Numbered from the stretch's first letter, positions 7,605-16,941 are shown. The stretch is DNA of 64,000 nucleotides from RU20A sp042610495 (GCF_042610495.1 NZ_JBHGAP010000011.1:62001-126000); one strand, 5' to 3'. Program-made: numbers and translations. The notes: a model not told the origin generated them from the letters alone.

Positions 7605-8114
7605 TCAGTTCACCGGCTTCTCGATCTTCGCGCTGCAGGTACCCATGGCGCTCTCGAAGGGCGCATCCGTGGGCTCCAGCGCGCCGGTGTCGATCTGGAT
7701 GGGGCGGAAGGGCGGGACTTCCTGGTTGGCGGGCTGCACCTGGGTCAGGCGGTAGCATCCGGTGAAGACGGCCGTCTTGCCGCCCTTCTCGGTTGCCTTG
7801 ATGGCGACGGGGAGCGAAAGGTGGATGGAGCCTGCGGCACCCTCGCTTTCCACCTCGCCGGTGCGCACCACCACCTCCACCGTGTTGGCGTAGCCGGCCT
7901 TGAACTCATCCAGCTTCGGTGCCGTCTGCGGATCATAATAATTCCAGGCCCGCAGATATTCCTGACGGTTCACGGCATTGTAGAGCGATATGATGACGCG
8001 CTCGGCCGAAGACCGGTCGTCGATGAACGCGCTTCCTGGCGTTTGGGCAGAGGCAGGGGCGGTGACGAGGAGCAGGGGCAGAAGGGCAGGGATGCGTTTC
8101 AGGCAATGGCGCAC
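7605..8114 (-). CDS. Small secreted protein of unknown function, third gene of haloperoxidase operon
   Basis: The product is 169 residues if translation starts at the GTG at 8114, which has GGAGA six bases upstream; an upstream ATG lacks a ribosome site. Residues 1-23 form a signal peptide (KRIPALLPLLLVTAPASAQ). The mature part has an NTF2-like look (AERVIISLYNAVNRQEYLRAWNYY) followed by beta-rich sequence with two cysteines (GCYRLTQV, GTCSAKI). I do not recognise a named family. It lies 63 bases after the CRTAC1 gene on the same strand and is probably exported with it. Confidence 0.65.
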   Translation of the reverse strand: MRHCLKRIPALLPLLLVTAPASAQTPGSAFIDDRSSAERVIISLYNAVNRQEYLRAWNYYDPQTAPKLDEFKAGYANTVEVVVRTGEVESEGAAGSIHLSLPVAIKATEKGGKTAVFTGCYRLTQVQPANQEVPPFRPIQIDTGALEPTDAPFESAMGTCSAKIEKPVN

Positions 8115-8177
8115 GACAAGTCTCCGATGTCTGTGGGAGAACGCCAGATAGGGCAGCTGCAAGGACTGGAAAGGGTT

Positions 8178-9809
8178 CTACCGCGCTGTCTCCGGTCTCC
8201 ACGCCTCGAACCTGTCGGCTTCGCCGGCCGTGCCTTTGACGACCTGATAGAAGCCATCGGCCCGCACAGGCTGCCATGCCCCCTTGCTCCCGTCGGGCCA
8301 GAGAATACGCATCTCGGCCGATGTCGCACCGCCCAGGCCGAAATGATGCCAGCCCGAAATCCCGCTGGCATGGCCGCCACCGACGGTCACTTCATGGCGC
8401 TGCACGGCATCGCCGCTGCGAACCTCGATCCAGGATCCCACGGCATCGCGGTTGGCTCCCTCCTGGGAAAGCCGGATCTCGATAAAGTGCCCGGCGCCGT
8501 CCGTCGCGTTGCGCCAAAGCTGCACCGGGCCGGACTGGTTGACCACCACGAGGTCGAGCAGGCCATCGAGATTGAGATCCACGAGGGCGGCGCCGCGTCC
8601 CGACAGCATGCTGGCGATGCCGGCCCTGTCGCCAGCTTCTTCGAAGGTTCCGTCGGCGCGTTGCAAAAGCAGGTTGTTGGGGTCGTTCTCCGCAAAGTCC
8701 GGCATTTTCGATACATTGCCCTTGGCAATGAAGAGATCGACGCGCCCGTCATTGTTGGCGTCGGCAAATTGCGCGTGCCAGGCGGTGCTCGGACGCACGT
8801 CGCCGCCGGTATAGGGACGATGGGCGGTCACTCCCTTCGACAGGGCAACGTCCTTGTAGACCGGCTGCTGTACGCCATCCTTTGTCATCGCGCTCAGCGT
8901 CTGCAGCTTGTTGTCGGCCATCGATGTCAGGAAATATTCCGGCAGACCGTCGCCGTTGAGGTCATGGCTCGCAATGCCCATGCCCCAGATCTTCAGCGTC
9001 TTCCAGCCTTCCTGTGCGGTGTAAAGCTGAGCCGGCTTGCCGGGCTCCACGTGCCACAACTGCTCCTGGCCACCCTTGTAGTACTCGCGGTCGTTGGACA
9101 CGCGGAGGGAGGGGGTGCCCGACCGGTTCCAGTCGGTAAAGAGCATGGAGAGCGGGCAGAACGACGGCTTCAGCGGCTCTGGCGGCGCGAAACGCCGGGT
9201 GCCGTCGGCGGCAGGGCGGTGGAGCCAGTTGTCCGTGCAGGAGCCCCAGGGGTGGATGTCTTCGTAGCGGTCGATGTAGTTGCCGATGGCGATTGTCGGG
9301 AAGGTTGCCCCCTTTTCCCAGGTCGCCGCCAGCGCCGTCGACCATCCGTCGCCGCCCGCAAAGCCCCAGGCTTCGTTGGCCCGTTCGAACCGGCAGCCGC
9401 CGAGACCACGCATCACCACATTCTCGCCGGAGCGCAGCAGAACGATATCCTGCTTCCCGTCCCCATCGATATCGAGCGGATAGGCGCCCACAACCGCGCG
9501 GAGTTCGAGGCCGCTCGCGCCCTTCTGGAAAGACAGCGGACCGCCGGGTGAACTGCGGTTTATGTAGAAGGCCGCCTCGACGTCGCCGCCCGACAGCAGG
9601 AGTTCGTCAAGCCCGTCGCCGTTGCAGTCGAAGGCCGCCACGCCGCCGCCGACCATGTATTCCCACTCGCCGGTATAGGTGCTGTCGATTCCTGCCTGCC
9701 GGGTCTCATCGATAAAGCGGGGCACAAGCGGGTTGTCTCCGGCATGGGCGGGTGTAGCCAAGCCCATGAGGAGGCCAAGAAGAGGAGGAACAAGCTTGCC
9801 GCTCCGCAT
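8178..9809 (-). CDS. CRTAC1-family FG-GAP/ASPIC-UnbV repeat protein, exported
   Basis: This 543-residue protein begins with a Sec signal peptide (residues 1-23, ending PAHA). It then carries repeated Ca-binding-like blade motifs of FG-GAP/VCBS type: DCNGDGLDELLLSG, DIDGDGKQDIVLL, DLNGDGLPEYFLT, DANNDGRVDLFIA and DLNLDGLLDLVVV. These form a beta-propeller. Residues 440-525 match ASPIC/UnbV (GSWIEVRSGD, HEVTVGGGHASG, ILWPDGSKGAW). Its ATG is two bases after the haloperoxidase stop, so the two are strictly coupled. Members are extracellular or periplasmic; the ligand is unknown, and a scaffold or substrate-binding role for the enzyme is inference. Confidence 0.85.
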   Translation of the reverse strand: MRSGKLVPPLLGLLMGLATPAHAGDNPLVPRFIDETRQAGIDSTYTGEWEYMVGGGVAAFDCNGDGLDELLLSGGDVEAAFYINRSSPGGPLSFQKGASGLELRAVVGAYPLDIDGDGKQDIVLLRSGENVVMRGLGGCRFERANEAWGFAGGDGWSTALAATWEKGATFPTIAIGNYIDRYEDIHPWGSCTDNWLHRPAADGTRRFAPPEPLKPSFCPLSMLFTDWNRSGTPSLRVSNDREYYKGGQEQLWHVEPGKPAQLYTAQEGWKTLKIWGMGIASHDLNGDGLPEYFLTSMADNKLQTLSAMTKDGVQQPVYKDVALSKGVTAHRPYTGGDVRPSTAWHAQFADANNDGRVDLFIAKGNVSKMPDFAENDPNNLLLQRADGTFEEAGDRAGIASMLSGRGAALVDLNLDGLLDLVVVNQSGPVQLWRNATDGAGHFIEIRLSQEGANRDAVGSWIEVRSGDAVQRHEVTVGGGHASGISGWHHFGLGGATSAEMRILWPDGSKGAWQPVRADGFYQVVKGTAGEADRFEAWRPETAR

Positions 9810-9811
9810 CC

Positions 9812-11167
9812 TTATGCCGCCCGCATCTTGAGGGCGGCAGCATGCGCACCGATGCAGCGGCCTTGTTCCAGCCCGCGCTCGATGGCCGAGCGGAAATGGA
9901 TGCCACCGTAAAGGCGTGAGATACCGGCCTCTTCCGCTGCGGCCTTGAAGGAGACAAAGCGGCGGGGTGGGATCCCGTCGGCGGCGTGAGTCGCATCCTC
10001 GAAAACGAAGCTCTCGCCAAAGACGCGCGTCAGCACCGTCTCCGCCGCACCTGATTGCGTCGAGTGGCCGCTCGGATATTCGGGGAAGGGGGGCGTGTTC
10101 AGGATCGGCTCGAAGCTCGGGTCCATGACCTTGCGGATGTAGGTGATCGGCCTGATGAGATCATAGCGGTATTTGGCGTCCCAGCATCCGATGAAGGCGT
10201 CGGCCAGCGTGATGCCCAGCCGCGTGAGAACCTCGCAGATCGTGATGGCATCGATCCGGTCGCGATCGGCGATCTGCATCGCGATCGAGAGCCAATGCCC
10301 CGGCGGAGTGGGCGACAGCATCGGGTCGTCGGACCAGAACCGGGCGATCGCCCGCTGCTCCGGCGTCAGGCGCGCCACCGCATCGCGGACCTCCTCTGCC
10401 TCCCGGTAGAAGGCCGAACCCGGTGCCTCGCTATAGGCCGGCGGTGGCGGCAGGCCGCAGGAGGTGCCGGAGGGCATGGCGAAGGTGCGGTTGCTGCCCC
10501 AGCCCGGCAGCAGCGGCAGTTGCTGTTGCTGCACCAGATTGGTTGGCACCCAGTGCCCCGGCTCCCGCGACAGCGTGTAGGCGAGCGGGAAGCCCATATT
10601 CTCGACGACAGCGCCACCGTCTGTCATTGACCACGCGAGAATGTGGGCGGAAACGGCCTTGCCACGGGTAACGCCAGCAGCGACGCTTCCCGCGTCCGCA
10701 CCCCGCGCCGCCTGTGCCGTCAGCCGCTCCGTCATCTTGCGGATCGCCCGTTGGCCGGTCGGTCCGGTGTTGGAGAAGAACTGTGCGACGGCGGTGGCAA
10801 GGGCTGCATTCAGCATGGCCGTCTCGTCGCAGGCGACGCCGGCATCGGGGACCGGCATGGCCGTCAGGCCGTTCAATTGTCCGGCAAGCGAAACAAGGCC
10901 AGGGGTCGTGCCGGCCAGAGCCTCCCAGCCCGTCACGCCGAGATAGGCAAAGGCCCGACTGGCCACGGGCGGAGAATAGGTCGGTGTGTGCCGGACCAAT
11001 TCAAGAACCAGCCGGTACCAGGTCAAGATCACGTCGCGGGCCGCAAGCCGGTCGTCTGCCTGTGCGCGGACAGCCGCCATGAGATTGTCCGGCTGTCCCG
11101 CAACACCCATTCCTGCCGCAGCCGCAAGAAGGCCGCTGGCAAACTGTCGCCGGCTGAGCTTTGCCAT
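9812..11167 (-). CDS. Tat-exported vanadium-dependent haloperoxidase / PAP2-type phosphatase
   Basis: The 451-residue protein has a twin-arginine signal (SRRQFASGLLAAAAGMGVAG, residues 4-23). It belongs to the vanadium-haloperoxidase branch of the PAP2 superfamily. The oxyanion/vanadate pocket is visible as KYRYDLIRP (about residue 332), YPSGHS (about 361-366) and GGIHFRSAIERG (about 422-433), supplying the Lys/Arg, Ser-Gly-His and Arg/His residues. Folding before export by Tat fits a cofactor enzyme. It could oxidise halide with peroxide or act as an acid phosphatase. It is first in a three-gene operon with the CRTAC1 and small secreted proteins. Confidence 0.82.
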   Translation of the reverse strand: MAKLSRRQFASGLLAAAAGMGVAGQPDNLMAAVRAQADDRLAARDVILTWYRLVLELVRHTPTYSPPVASRAFAYLGVTGWEALAGTTPGLVSLAGQLNGLTAMPVPDAGVACDETAMLNAALATAVAQFFSNTGPTGQRAIRKMTERLTAQAARGADAGSVAAGVTRGKAVSAHILAWSMTDGGAVVENMGFPLAYTLSREPGHWVPTNLVQQQQLPLLPGWGSNRTFAMPSGTSCGLPPPPAYSEAPGSAFYREAEEVRDAVARLTPEQRAIARFWSDDPMLSPTPPGHWLSIAMQIADRDRIDAITICEVLTRLGITLADAFIGCWDAKYRYDLIRPITYIRKVMDPSFEPILNTPPFPEYPSGHSTQSGAAETVLTRVFGESFVFEDATHAADGIPPRRFVSFKAAAEEAGISRLYGGIHFRSAIERGLEQGRCIGAHAAALKMRAA

Positions 11168-11261
11168 GAAATCCTCCCCAAGATCCCGTCCGTCGATAGA
11201 TCATGATCGCCGGCAGGCTTCAAGGGGTCGGATGCGTTAGCGTGGAGCTACGTTTCCCGAT

Positions 11262-11297
11262 ACGAAAAGGCCGGCAAACCGAGTAGGTCCGCCGGCC
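11262..11297 (-). terminator. Terminator of fadB
   Basis: On the minus strand GGCCGGC (complement of 11291-11297) pairs with GCCGGCC (complement of 11269-11275) around a 15-base loop and is followed by TTTTCG. It lies 24 bases beyond the fadB stop. Confidence 0.65.
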
Positions 11298-11320
11298 GCG
11301 TTCTGGTCTCTTGCAGCCGC

Positions 11321-13537
11321 TCAGGCTGCCTTGTCGGCGGCAGGATAGGGGTTGAAGCGCTCGTAGAACGTCTCGCCCTTGGCGGCCATCTCCTTCAGAA
11401 GCGGCGTCGGCTGGAAATGCGGGCCGTAGCTGGCGGCGAGCTTTTCGCACAGCGCCACGAAGGCCTTGGCCCCCATGCCGTCGATGTAGGAGAGGGTACC
11501 GCCCGTGTAGGGCGCAAAGCCGAAGCCGAGGATGGAACCGACATCGGCCTCGCGCGGATCGGTCACGATGCCCTCTTCCATGGTGCGGGCCGCTTCCAGC
11601 GCGATGGTAACGAGAAGGCGCTGCTTGATCGTCTCCACGTCGAAGGCGTCGGCCGGCTTCTGCGCGAACATCTCCTTCAGGCCCGGCCACAGGAACTTCT
11701 TGGCGGGCTTGGCGGGATATTCGTAGAAGCCCTTGCCGTTCTTGCGGCCGCGGCGGTCGAGCTCGTCCACCAGCTTGTTGATCAGCGTCAGGTGGCGCGG
11801 ATCGACGGCCTTTTCGCCGAGATCGGCTACGGTGGCCTTGAGGATCTTCTGCGACAGATCGATGGCGACCTCGTCGTTCAGCGACAGCGGACCGACCGGC
11901 ATGCCGGCCATCTTGGCGGCATTTTCGATCAGCGCCGGCGGCACGCCTTCGAGCAGCATGTCATAGGCTTCGTGGATGTAGCGGAAGACGCAGCGGTTGA
12001 CGTAGAAACCGCGCGTGTCGTTGACGACGATCGGCGTCTTCTTGATGGCGGCGACATAGTCCAGCGCAACGGCAATCGCCTTGTCGCCGGTGTCCTTGCC
12101 GAGGATGACTTCCGTCAGCATCATCTTCTCGACGGGGGAGAAGAAGTGGATGCCGATGAAATCGACCGGGCGCCTGGAATTGCCGGCAAGGCCGGTGATC
12201 GGCAGGGTCGAGGTGTTGGAGGCGAAGATAGCGCCTTCCGGCAGCACCGCTTCCACCTTCTCGATCACGTCCTTCTTCACCTGACGATCCTCGAACACGG
12301 CCTCGACCACGAGGTTGGCGTCCTTGAGATCACCGTAGTCGGCGGACGGGGTGATGCGGGCCAGCAGCGCCTCGCCCTCTTCCTTGGTCATGCGACCCTT
12401 GCCGACGCTGTCCTTCACGAGACCTTCGGAATGGGCCTTGCCCTTGCCGGCGGCTTCGAGATCGCGGTCGATGAGGGTGACGCGGATGCCGGCGGCGGCC
12501 GTGACATAGGCGATGGACGCGCCCATGAAGCCGGCGCCGACGACGCCGACATGCTCGAACGTCGTCTTCGGCACGCCGGCCGGGCGGCGGGCGCCCTTGC
12601 CGAGTTCCTGCATGGAGATGAACAGCGAGCGGATCATCGAGAAGGCCTCGGTGGTCTGCAGGATCTGCGTGAAGTAGCGCTGCTCGATCCGGAGACCCGT
12701 ATCGATCGGCACCTGAAGGCCTTCATAGACGCATTTCAGGATGGCGAGGGCGCCCGGATAGTTGCCCTGCGTCTCACGGCGCAGGATCGCGGTGGCAGCC
12801 GGCCACATCTGGGCCGCCGCCGGCGTCCAGATACCGCCGCCCGGCGCCTTGAAGCCCTTCTCGTCCCAGGGGGCGACGGGCTTCAGGCCATTCTTGATCA
12901 TGGTCTTGGCGGCCTCGATCAGTTGATCGGGCTCGACGACCTCGTGAACGAGGCCCATGGCCTTGGCACGCTGCGGGGTCAGCGTCTGGCCGGTGGTCAT
13001 CATCTGCAGCGCGTCCTGCGCATTCGTCAGGCGCGGCACGCGCTGGGTGCCGCCGGCACCCGGGAAGATGCCGACCTTGACCTCGGGCAGGGCGATCTTC
13101 ACGCTCTTGCCGTTGGCGGCGACACGGCCGTGGCAGGCGAGCGACAGTTCGAACGCGCCGCCCATGCAGGTGCCGTTGATGGCCGAGACCCACGGCTTGC
13201 CGCAGGTCTCGATCTTGCGGAACAGCCAGGTCATCTGCCCGGCGAGGTCAAAGAGCTTCTTGGCCGCATTGTCGGGGTCGAGCGCCTTCTGTTCCTGCTG
13301 GAAGCTGAACATGCCTTTGATCATCGACAGGTCCGCACCGCCGGAAAAGGCCGACTTGCCGGAGGTGAAGACGACACCCTTGACGGCGGCATCGGCAACG
13401 ATCTGGTCGGTGACGGCGTCGAGTTCGGTCAGAACCTCGGCCGTGAACACGTTCATCGACTTGTCCGGCATGTTCCAGGTCACGAGCGCAATGCCGTCTG
13501 CGTCCGTCTCGACCGTGAAATTCGTATAGGTGGTCAT
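11321..13537 (-). CDS. fadB: Bifunctional enoyl-CoA hydratase / 3-hydroxyacyl-CoA dehydrogenase
   Basis: This 738-residue beta-oxidation multienzyme is the usual FadB/FadJ length. Residues 1-190 are a crotonase domain (GGADLSMIKGMF, NGTCMGGAFELSLAC with the oxyanion-hole glycines, LPEVKVGIFPGAGGTQR). Residues from about 325 form the NAD-binding dehydrogenase (VGVVGAGFMGASIAYVTAAA). A catalytic histidine segment follows (IGIHFFSPVEKMMLTEVI), then duplicated C-terminal HCDH domains (VNDTRGFYVNRC, GFGFAPYTGGTLSY). It converts enoyl-CoA to 3-ketoacyl-CoA for the FadA thiolase encoded upstream. FadB and FadJ cannot be separated by sequence alone here. Confidence 0.95.
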   Translation of the reverse strand: MTTYTNFTVETDADGIALVTWNMPDKSMNVFTAEVLTELDAVTDQIVADAAVKGVVFTSGKSAFSGGADLSMIKGMFSFQQEQKALDPDNAAKKLFDLAGQMTWLFRKIETCGKPWVSAINGTCMGGAFELSLACHGRVAANGKSVKIALPEVKVGIFPGAGGTQRVPRLTNAQDALQMMTTGQTLTPQRAKAMGLVHEVVEPDQLIEAAKTMIKNGLKPVAPWDEKGFKAPGGGIWTPAAAQMWPAATAILRRETQGNYPGALAILKCVYEGLQVPIDTGLRIEQRYFTQILQTTEAFSMIRSLFISMQELGKGARRPAGVPKTTFEHVGVVGAGFMGASIAYVTAAAGIRVTLIDRDLEAAGKGKAHSEGLVKDSVGKGRMTKEEGEALLARITPSADYGDLKDANLVVEAVFEDRQVKKDVIEKVEAVLPEGAIFASNTSTLPITGLAGNSRRPVDFIGIHFFSPVEKMMLTEVILGKDTGDKAIAVALDYVAAIKKTPIVVNDTRGFYVNRCVFRYIHEAYDMLLEGVPPALIENAAKMAGMPVGPLSLNDEVAIDLSQKILKATVADLGEKAVDPRHLTLINKLVDELDRRGRKNGKGFYEYPAKPAKKFLWPGLKEMFAQKPADAFDVETIKQRLLVTIALEAARTMEEGIVTDPREADVGSILGFGFAPYTGGTLSYIDGMGAKAFVALCEKLAASYGPHFQPTPLLKEMAAKGETFYERFNPYPAADKAA

Positions 13538-13596
13538 GGTGGGATACCTCTTCCCTTGAAATCTTCGTCCTGCGCTTCGCCGCCCGGTTCTCTTCC

Positions 13597-13665
13597 GTCA
13601 TCCTCGCGCTTGACCCGAGGATCCATTGCCGCCTGCGGCTGGATGGTCGGGCTTGACCCGACCAT
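13597..13665. repeat. REP/BIME-like triple palindrome between fadA and fadB
   Basis: Three adjacent palindromes sit in the 152-base gap. CCTCG..CGAGG (13602-13620) surrounds GCTTGACC. ATCCA..TGGAT (13621-13644) encloses GCCGC/GCGGC. ATGGTCGGG..CCCGACCAT (13643-13665) has a 9-bp stem and 5-base loop. The shared core GCTTGACCCGA and the flanking GTCATCCTCG..GAGGATCCA match the scattered palindromic repeats common in rhizobial genomes. Confidence 0.7.
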
Positions 13666-13689
13666 GCCCGAGCCTCGGGCGCGGCGCCG

Positions 13690-14898
13690 TTACACCCGTT
13701 CGATGATCGTCGCCGTGCCCATGCCGGCGCCGATGCACAGCGTCACCAGCGCGGTGTTGAGATCGCGCCGTTCCAGCTCGTCCAGCACCGTGCCGAGGAT
13801 CATCGCGCCGGTGGCACCCAGCGGATGGCCCATGGCGATGGCGCCGCCGGCGACGTTCATCTTGTCGTGCGGAATGTCGAAGGCCTGCATGTGGCGCAGC
13901 ACGACGGCCGCAAAGGCTTCGTTCAGCTCGAAGAGGTCGATGTCGGAGAGCTTGAAGCCAGAGCGGGCCAAGAGCTTTTCGGTGACATCCACGGGACCCG
14001 TCAGCATCAGCGCCGGATCGGAGCCGATATTGGCAAACGCGCGGATACGGGCCCGCGGCTTCACGCCGAGGATGTTGCCGCCTTCCTTCGAGCCGACGAG
14101 CACGCCGGCAGCACCGTCCACGATGCCCGAGGAATTGCCGGCATGGTGGACGTAATTGATCCTCTCGATCTCCGGATGCGCCTGGATGGCGACGGCTTCA
14201 AAGCCGCCCATCTCGCCCGGCATCTGGAAGGAGGGGTTGAGCGAGGCGAGCGACTGCATGTCCGTACCCGGCCGCATGTGCTCGTCACGGTCGAGAATGG
14301 TGATGCCGTTGACGTCCTTCACCGGCACCACGGACTTGGCGAAGTGGCCCTTTTCCCAGGATTCGGCAGCGCGACGCTGGCTTTCCACCGCATAGGCATC
14401 CACGTCGTCACGGGAGAAGCCGTACTTCGTCGCGATGAGGTCGGCCGAAACACCCTGCGGCATGAAATAGCCGGGGAAGTTGACGGAGGGATCCATGTAC
14501 CAGGAGCCGCCCGCCATGCCCATGCCGACGCGCGACATGCTCTCCACGCCACCGGCGATGACGAGATCGTCGGCCCCTTGTGCGATCTTGCCGGCTGCGA
14601 GGTTGATGGCGTCGAGGCCGGAGGCGCAGAAGCGCGAGATCTGGATGCCCGGTGCCTTCATCGAATAGCCGGCCTCGAAGGCGGCCGACTTCGGAATGAC
14701 GGCGCCCGCTTCCATGACGGGATCGACGCAGCCCATGATGATGTCATCGACCTTGCTCGTGTCGATGCCGTTGCGATCCCGCAGTGCCGTCAGCACGCCC
14801 GCCGCCAGCCGCGGCGTCGGCACCTCGTGCAGCGCACCGTCCTTCTTGCCGCGCCCGCGGGGCGTGCGCACGTGGTCGTAGATGAAGACTTCAGTCAT
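13690..14898 (-). CDS. fadA: Acetyl-CoA C-acyltransferase (3-ketoacyl-CoA thiolase)
   Basis: The 402-residue product has all thiolase signatures. The nucleophilic cysteine lies in SRFCASGLDAINLAAG (near residue 92). The histidine is in GGAIAMGHPLGATGAM (near 362). The second cysteine is in TLCIGAGMGTATI near the C-terminus. It cleaves 3-ketoacyl-CoA to acetyl-CoA in the last beta-oxidation step. I chose the ATG at 14898 because GGAGA precedes it; the upstream in-frame extension has no thiolase homology. It lies between fadE and fadB on the same strand, but palindromic gaps on both sides suggest partly separate transcripts. Confidence 0.95.
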   Translation of the reverse strand: MTEVFIYDHVRTPRGRGKKDGALHEVPTPRLAAGVLTALRDRNGIDTSKVDDIIMGCVDPVMEAGAVIPKSAAFEAGYSMKAPGIQISRFCASGLDAINLAAGKIAQGADDLVIAGGVESMSRVGMGMAGGSWYMDPSVNFPGYFMPQGVSADLIATKYGFSRDDVDAYAVESQRRAAESWEKGHFAKSVVPVKDVNGITILDRDEHMRPGTDMQSLASLNPSFQMPGEMGGFEAVAIQAHPEIERINYVHHAGNSSGIVDGAAGVLVGSKEGGNILGVKPRARIRAFANIGSDPALMLTGPVDVTEKLLARSGFKLSDIDLFELNEAFAAVVLRHMQAFDIPHDKMNVAGGAIAMGHPLGATGAMILGTVLDELERRDLNTALVTLCIGAGMGTATIIERV

Positions 14899-15096
14899 TG
14901 GTTTCTCTCCCTTGCCGGGTTGAATCTCGGGCGCAGCGCAGGCGCACTGAACGCCGTGTATGTCGTCGCTCCTGGGGGCCGTCATCTCCTGGCTCGCACC
15001 GCATCACACTGCCATCAGCATGCGCATTTTGCGGCCGCTCGTTCCGCGACATTCCCAGATAGCATCAGCTTCGTGACGAATGGACAAGTCTGCAAA

Positions 15097-15132
15097 CCAA
15101 AAGACCGGCGGCGGTTCTTGCAGCGCCGCCGG
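15097..15132 (-). terminator. Rho-independent terminator after fadE
   Basis: On the minus strand CCGGCGGCG and CGCCGCCGG form a 9-bp GC stem with a 10-base loop followed directly by TCTTTTGG, 13 bases past the fadE stop. This means that fadA is at least partly transcribed from its own start. Confidence 0.75.
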
Positions 15133-15144
15133 CCCGTGGCCGGA

Positions 15145-16941
15145 TCAGAAGGCTTCCGCCGCCAGCTCCATCATCGTGTCGCTGCCGGCTTCGATGCGGG
15201 CCTTGCGCAGCGTGGTTTCCGGCATCAGGCGTTCCATGAAGAACTTCGCCGTGACGAGCTTGTTGCGGTAGAAGGCTTCGCGGTCACCCGCACCGGCCGC
15301 CAGCGCGTCTTCCGCCGCCTTCGCCATCTTCGCCCACATGTAGCCGACGACGACGAGGCCGAAGAGGTGCATGTAGTCGGTGGAGCCGGCGCCGGCATTG
15401 TCGGGCTTGGCCATGGCGTTCTGCATGAACCACATGGTGGAGGCCTGCAGGTCGTTGAGACCCTTCTTCAGCGCCTTGGTGAAGCCGGAGAGCTTCTCGT
15501 TCTCGCGGTTTTCCTCGCAGAAGCCGCCGATTTCCTGGAAAAGCGCCATGACGGCGCGCCCGCCATTCATGCCGAGCTTGCGTCCCACGAGGTCCAGCGC
15601 CTGGATGCCGTTGGCGCCTTCATAGATCATGGCGATGCGCGCATCGCGCACATACTGGCTCATGCCCCATTCCTCGATATAGCCATGGCCGCCATAGACC
15701 TGCTGGGCCATCACGGCATGGTCGAAGCCCTTGTCGGTGAGAACACCCTTGAGGATCGGGGTCATCAGGCCGAGAATGTCATCGGCCGCCTGGCGCTCCT
15801 TCTCGTCGGTCGCGCGATGCGCGATATCCGACTTCAGCGCCGTCCACAGCGTGAAGGCGCGGCCGCCCTCGTTCCAGGCCTTGATGGTCAGAAGCGCGCG
15901 GCGGATATCGGGATGCACGATCAGCGGATCGGCCTTCTTCTCCGGCGCCTTGACGCCCGAGAGAGAGCGGCCCTGGATGCGCTCGCGCGCGTAGTTGGCG
16001 GCGTTCTGGTAGGCGATTTCGGAAATGGAGAGACCCTGCAGGCCCACGCCGAGGCGGGCTTCGTTCATCATCACGAACATGGCGTTGAGGCCCTTGTTCT
16101 CGGTACCGATGAGATAGCCGGTCGCGCCGTCATAGTTCATGACGCAGGTCGCGTTGCCGTGAATGCCCATCTTGTGCTCGATGGCGCCGCAGGAGACGGC
16201 ATTGCGCTCGCCCGGCGTGCCGTCGTCCTTCAGCACGAATTTCGGCACGATGAAGAGGGAAATGCCCTTGGTGCCCTCAGGCGCGCCCTCGATGCGGGCC
16301 AGCACGAGGTGGATGATGTTTTCCGACATCGTGTGTTCGCCGGCCGAGATGAAGATCTTCTGGCCGGAAATCTTGTAGCTGCCATTGCCATCCGGCACGG
16401 CCTTGGTGCGCAGCAGGCCGAGGTCGGTGCCGCAATGGGGCTCGGTGAGATTCATCGTGCCGGTCCAGGTGCCCTCGACCATCTTCGGCAGATAGGCGGC
16501 CTTCTGGGCGTCGGAGCCATGCACGAGGATCGCCGCGATCGCGCCCTGCGTCAGGCCCGGATACATGGTCAGCGCCATGTTGGCCGACGACATGTATTCG
16601 CCGACGGCGGTGTGCAGCGTGTAGGGCAGGCCCTGTCCGCCAAATTCCTCCGGCACGGCAAGGCCAAGCCAGCCGCCCTGACAATAGGCGTCATAGGCTT
16701 CCTTGAAGCCCTTCGGCACGTTCACGGTCGCATCGTCGTTGCGCTTGCAACCTTCCTGGTCGCCGGAAAGATTGACCGGGAAGAGCACTTCCTCGGCAAG
16801 CTTGGCGGCTTCGCCGGCAATCGCCTCGATCATGTCGGGCGTCGCCTCGGCAAAGCCGGGAAGGTTGTTGTAGCGCTCGATGCCGAGCACGTCGTTGAGA
16901 ATGAAAAGCGTATCGTCGACTGGGGCCTTGTAGATCGGCAT
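15145..16941 (-). CDS. fadE: Acyl-CoA dehydrogenase with C-terminal extension domain
   Basis: This 598-residue FAD enzyme performs the first step of beta-oxidation. Features in order are a short N-terminal DUF-type segment, and the N-terminal dehydrogenase domain with PEEFGGQGLP. The middle flavin-binding region has MNLTEPHCGTDLGLL and KIFISAGEH. The C-terminal helical domain has MAQQVYGGHGYIEEW and RDARIAMIYEGANGIQALDL, where the Glu in YEGANGI is the catalytic base. The extra C-terminal domain of about 120 residues is typical of the AcdA/DmdC-like branch. The gene heads the fadE-fadA-fadB set and has a strong palindrome upstream; the symbol indicates function rather than orthology to E. coli FadE. 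Confidence 0.9.
   Translation of the reverse strand: MPIYKAPVDDTLFILNDVLGIERYNNLPGFAEATPDMIEAIAGEAAKLAEEVLFPVNLSGDQEGCKRNDDATVNVPKGFKEAYDAYCQGGWLGLAVPEEFGGQGLPYTLHTAVGEYMSSANMALTMYPGLTQGAIAAILVHGSDAQKAAYLPKMVEGTWTGTMNLTEPHCGTDLGLLRTKAVPDGNGSYKISGQKIFISAGEHTMSENIIHLVLARIEGAPEGTKGISLFIVPKFVLKDDGTPGERNAVSCGAIEHKMGIHGNATCVMNYDGATGYLIGTENKGLNAMFVMMNEARLGVGLQGLSISEIAYQNAANYARERIQGRSLSGVKAPEKKADPLIVHPDIRRALLTIKAWNEGGRAFTLWTALKSDIAHRATDEKERQAADDILGLMTPILKGVLTDKGFDHAVMAQQVYGGHGYIEEWGMSQYVRDARIAMIYEGANGIQALDLVGRKLGMNGGRAVMALFQEIGGFCEENRENEKLSGFTKALKKGLNDLQASTMWFMQNAMAKPDNAGAGSTDYMHLFGLVVVGYMWAKMAKAAEDALAAGAGDREAFYRNKLVTAKFFMERLMPETTLRKARIEAGSDTMMELAAEAF

Noticed and set aside
7545..9551. 668-residue plus-strand frame opposite the CRTAC1 gene
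   Set aside because: The FG-GAP repeats on the other strand are unmistakable; this frame is their antisense.
11417..14155. 912-residue plus-strand frame opposite fadB
   Set aside because: It is the antisense of fadB and fadA with no start signal or known domain.
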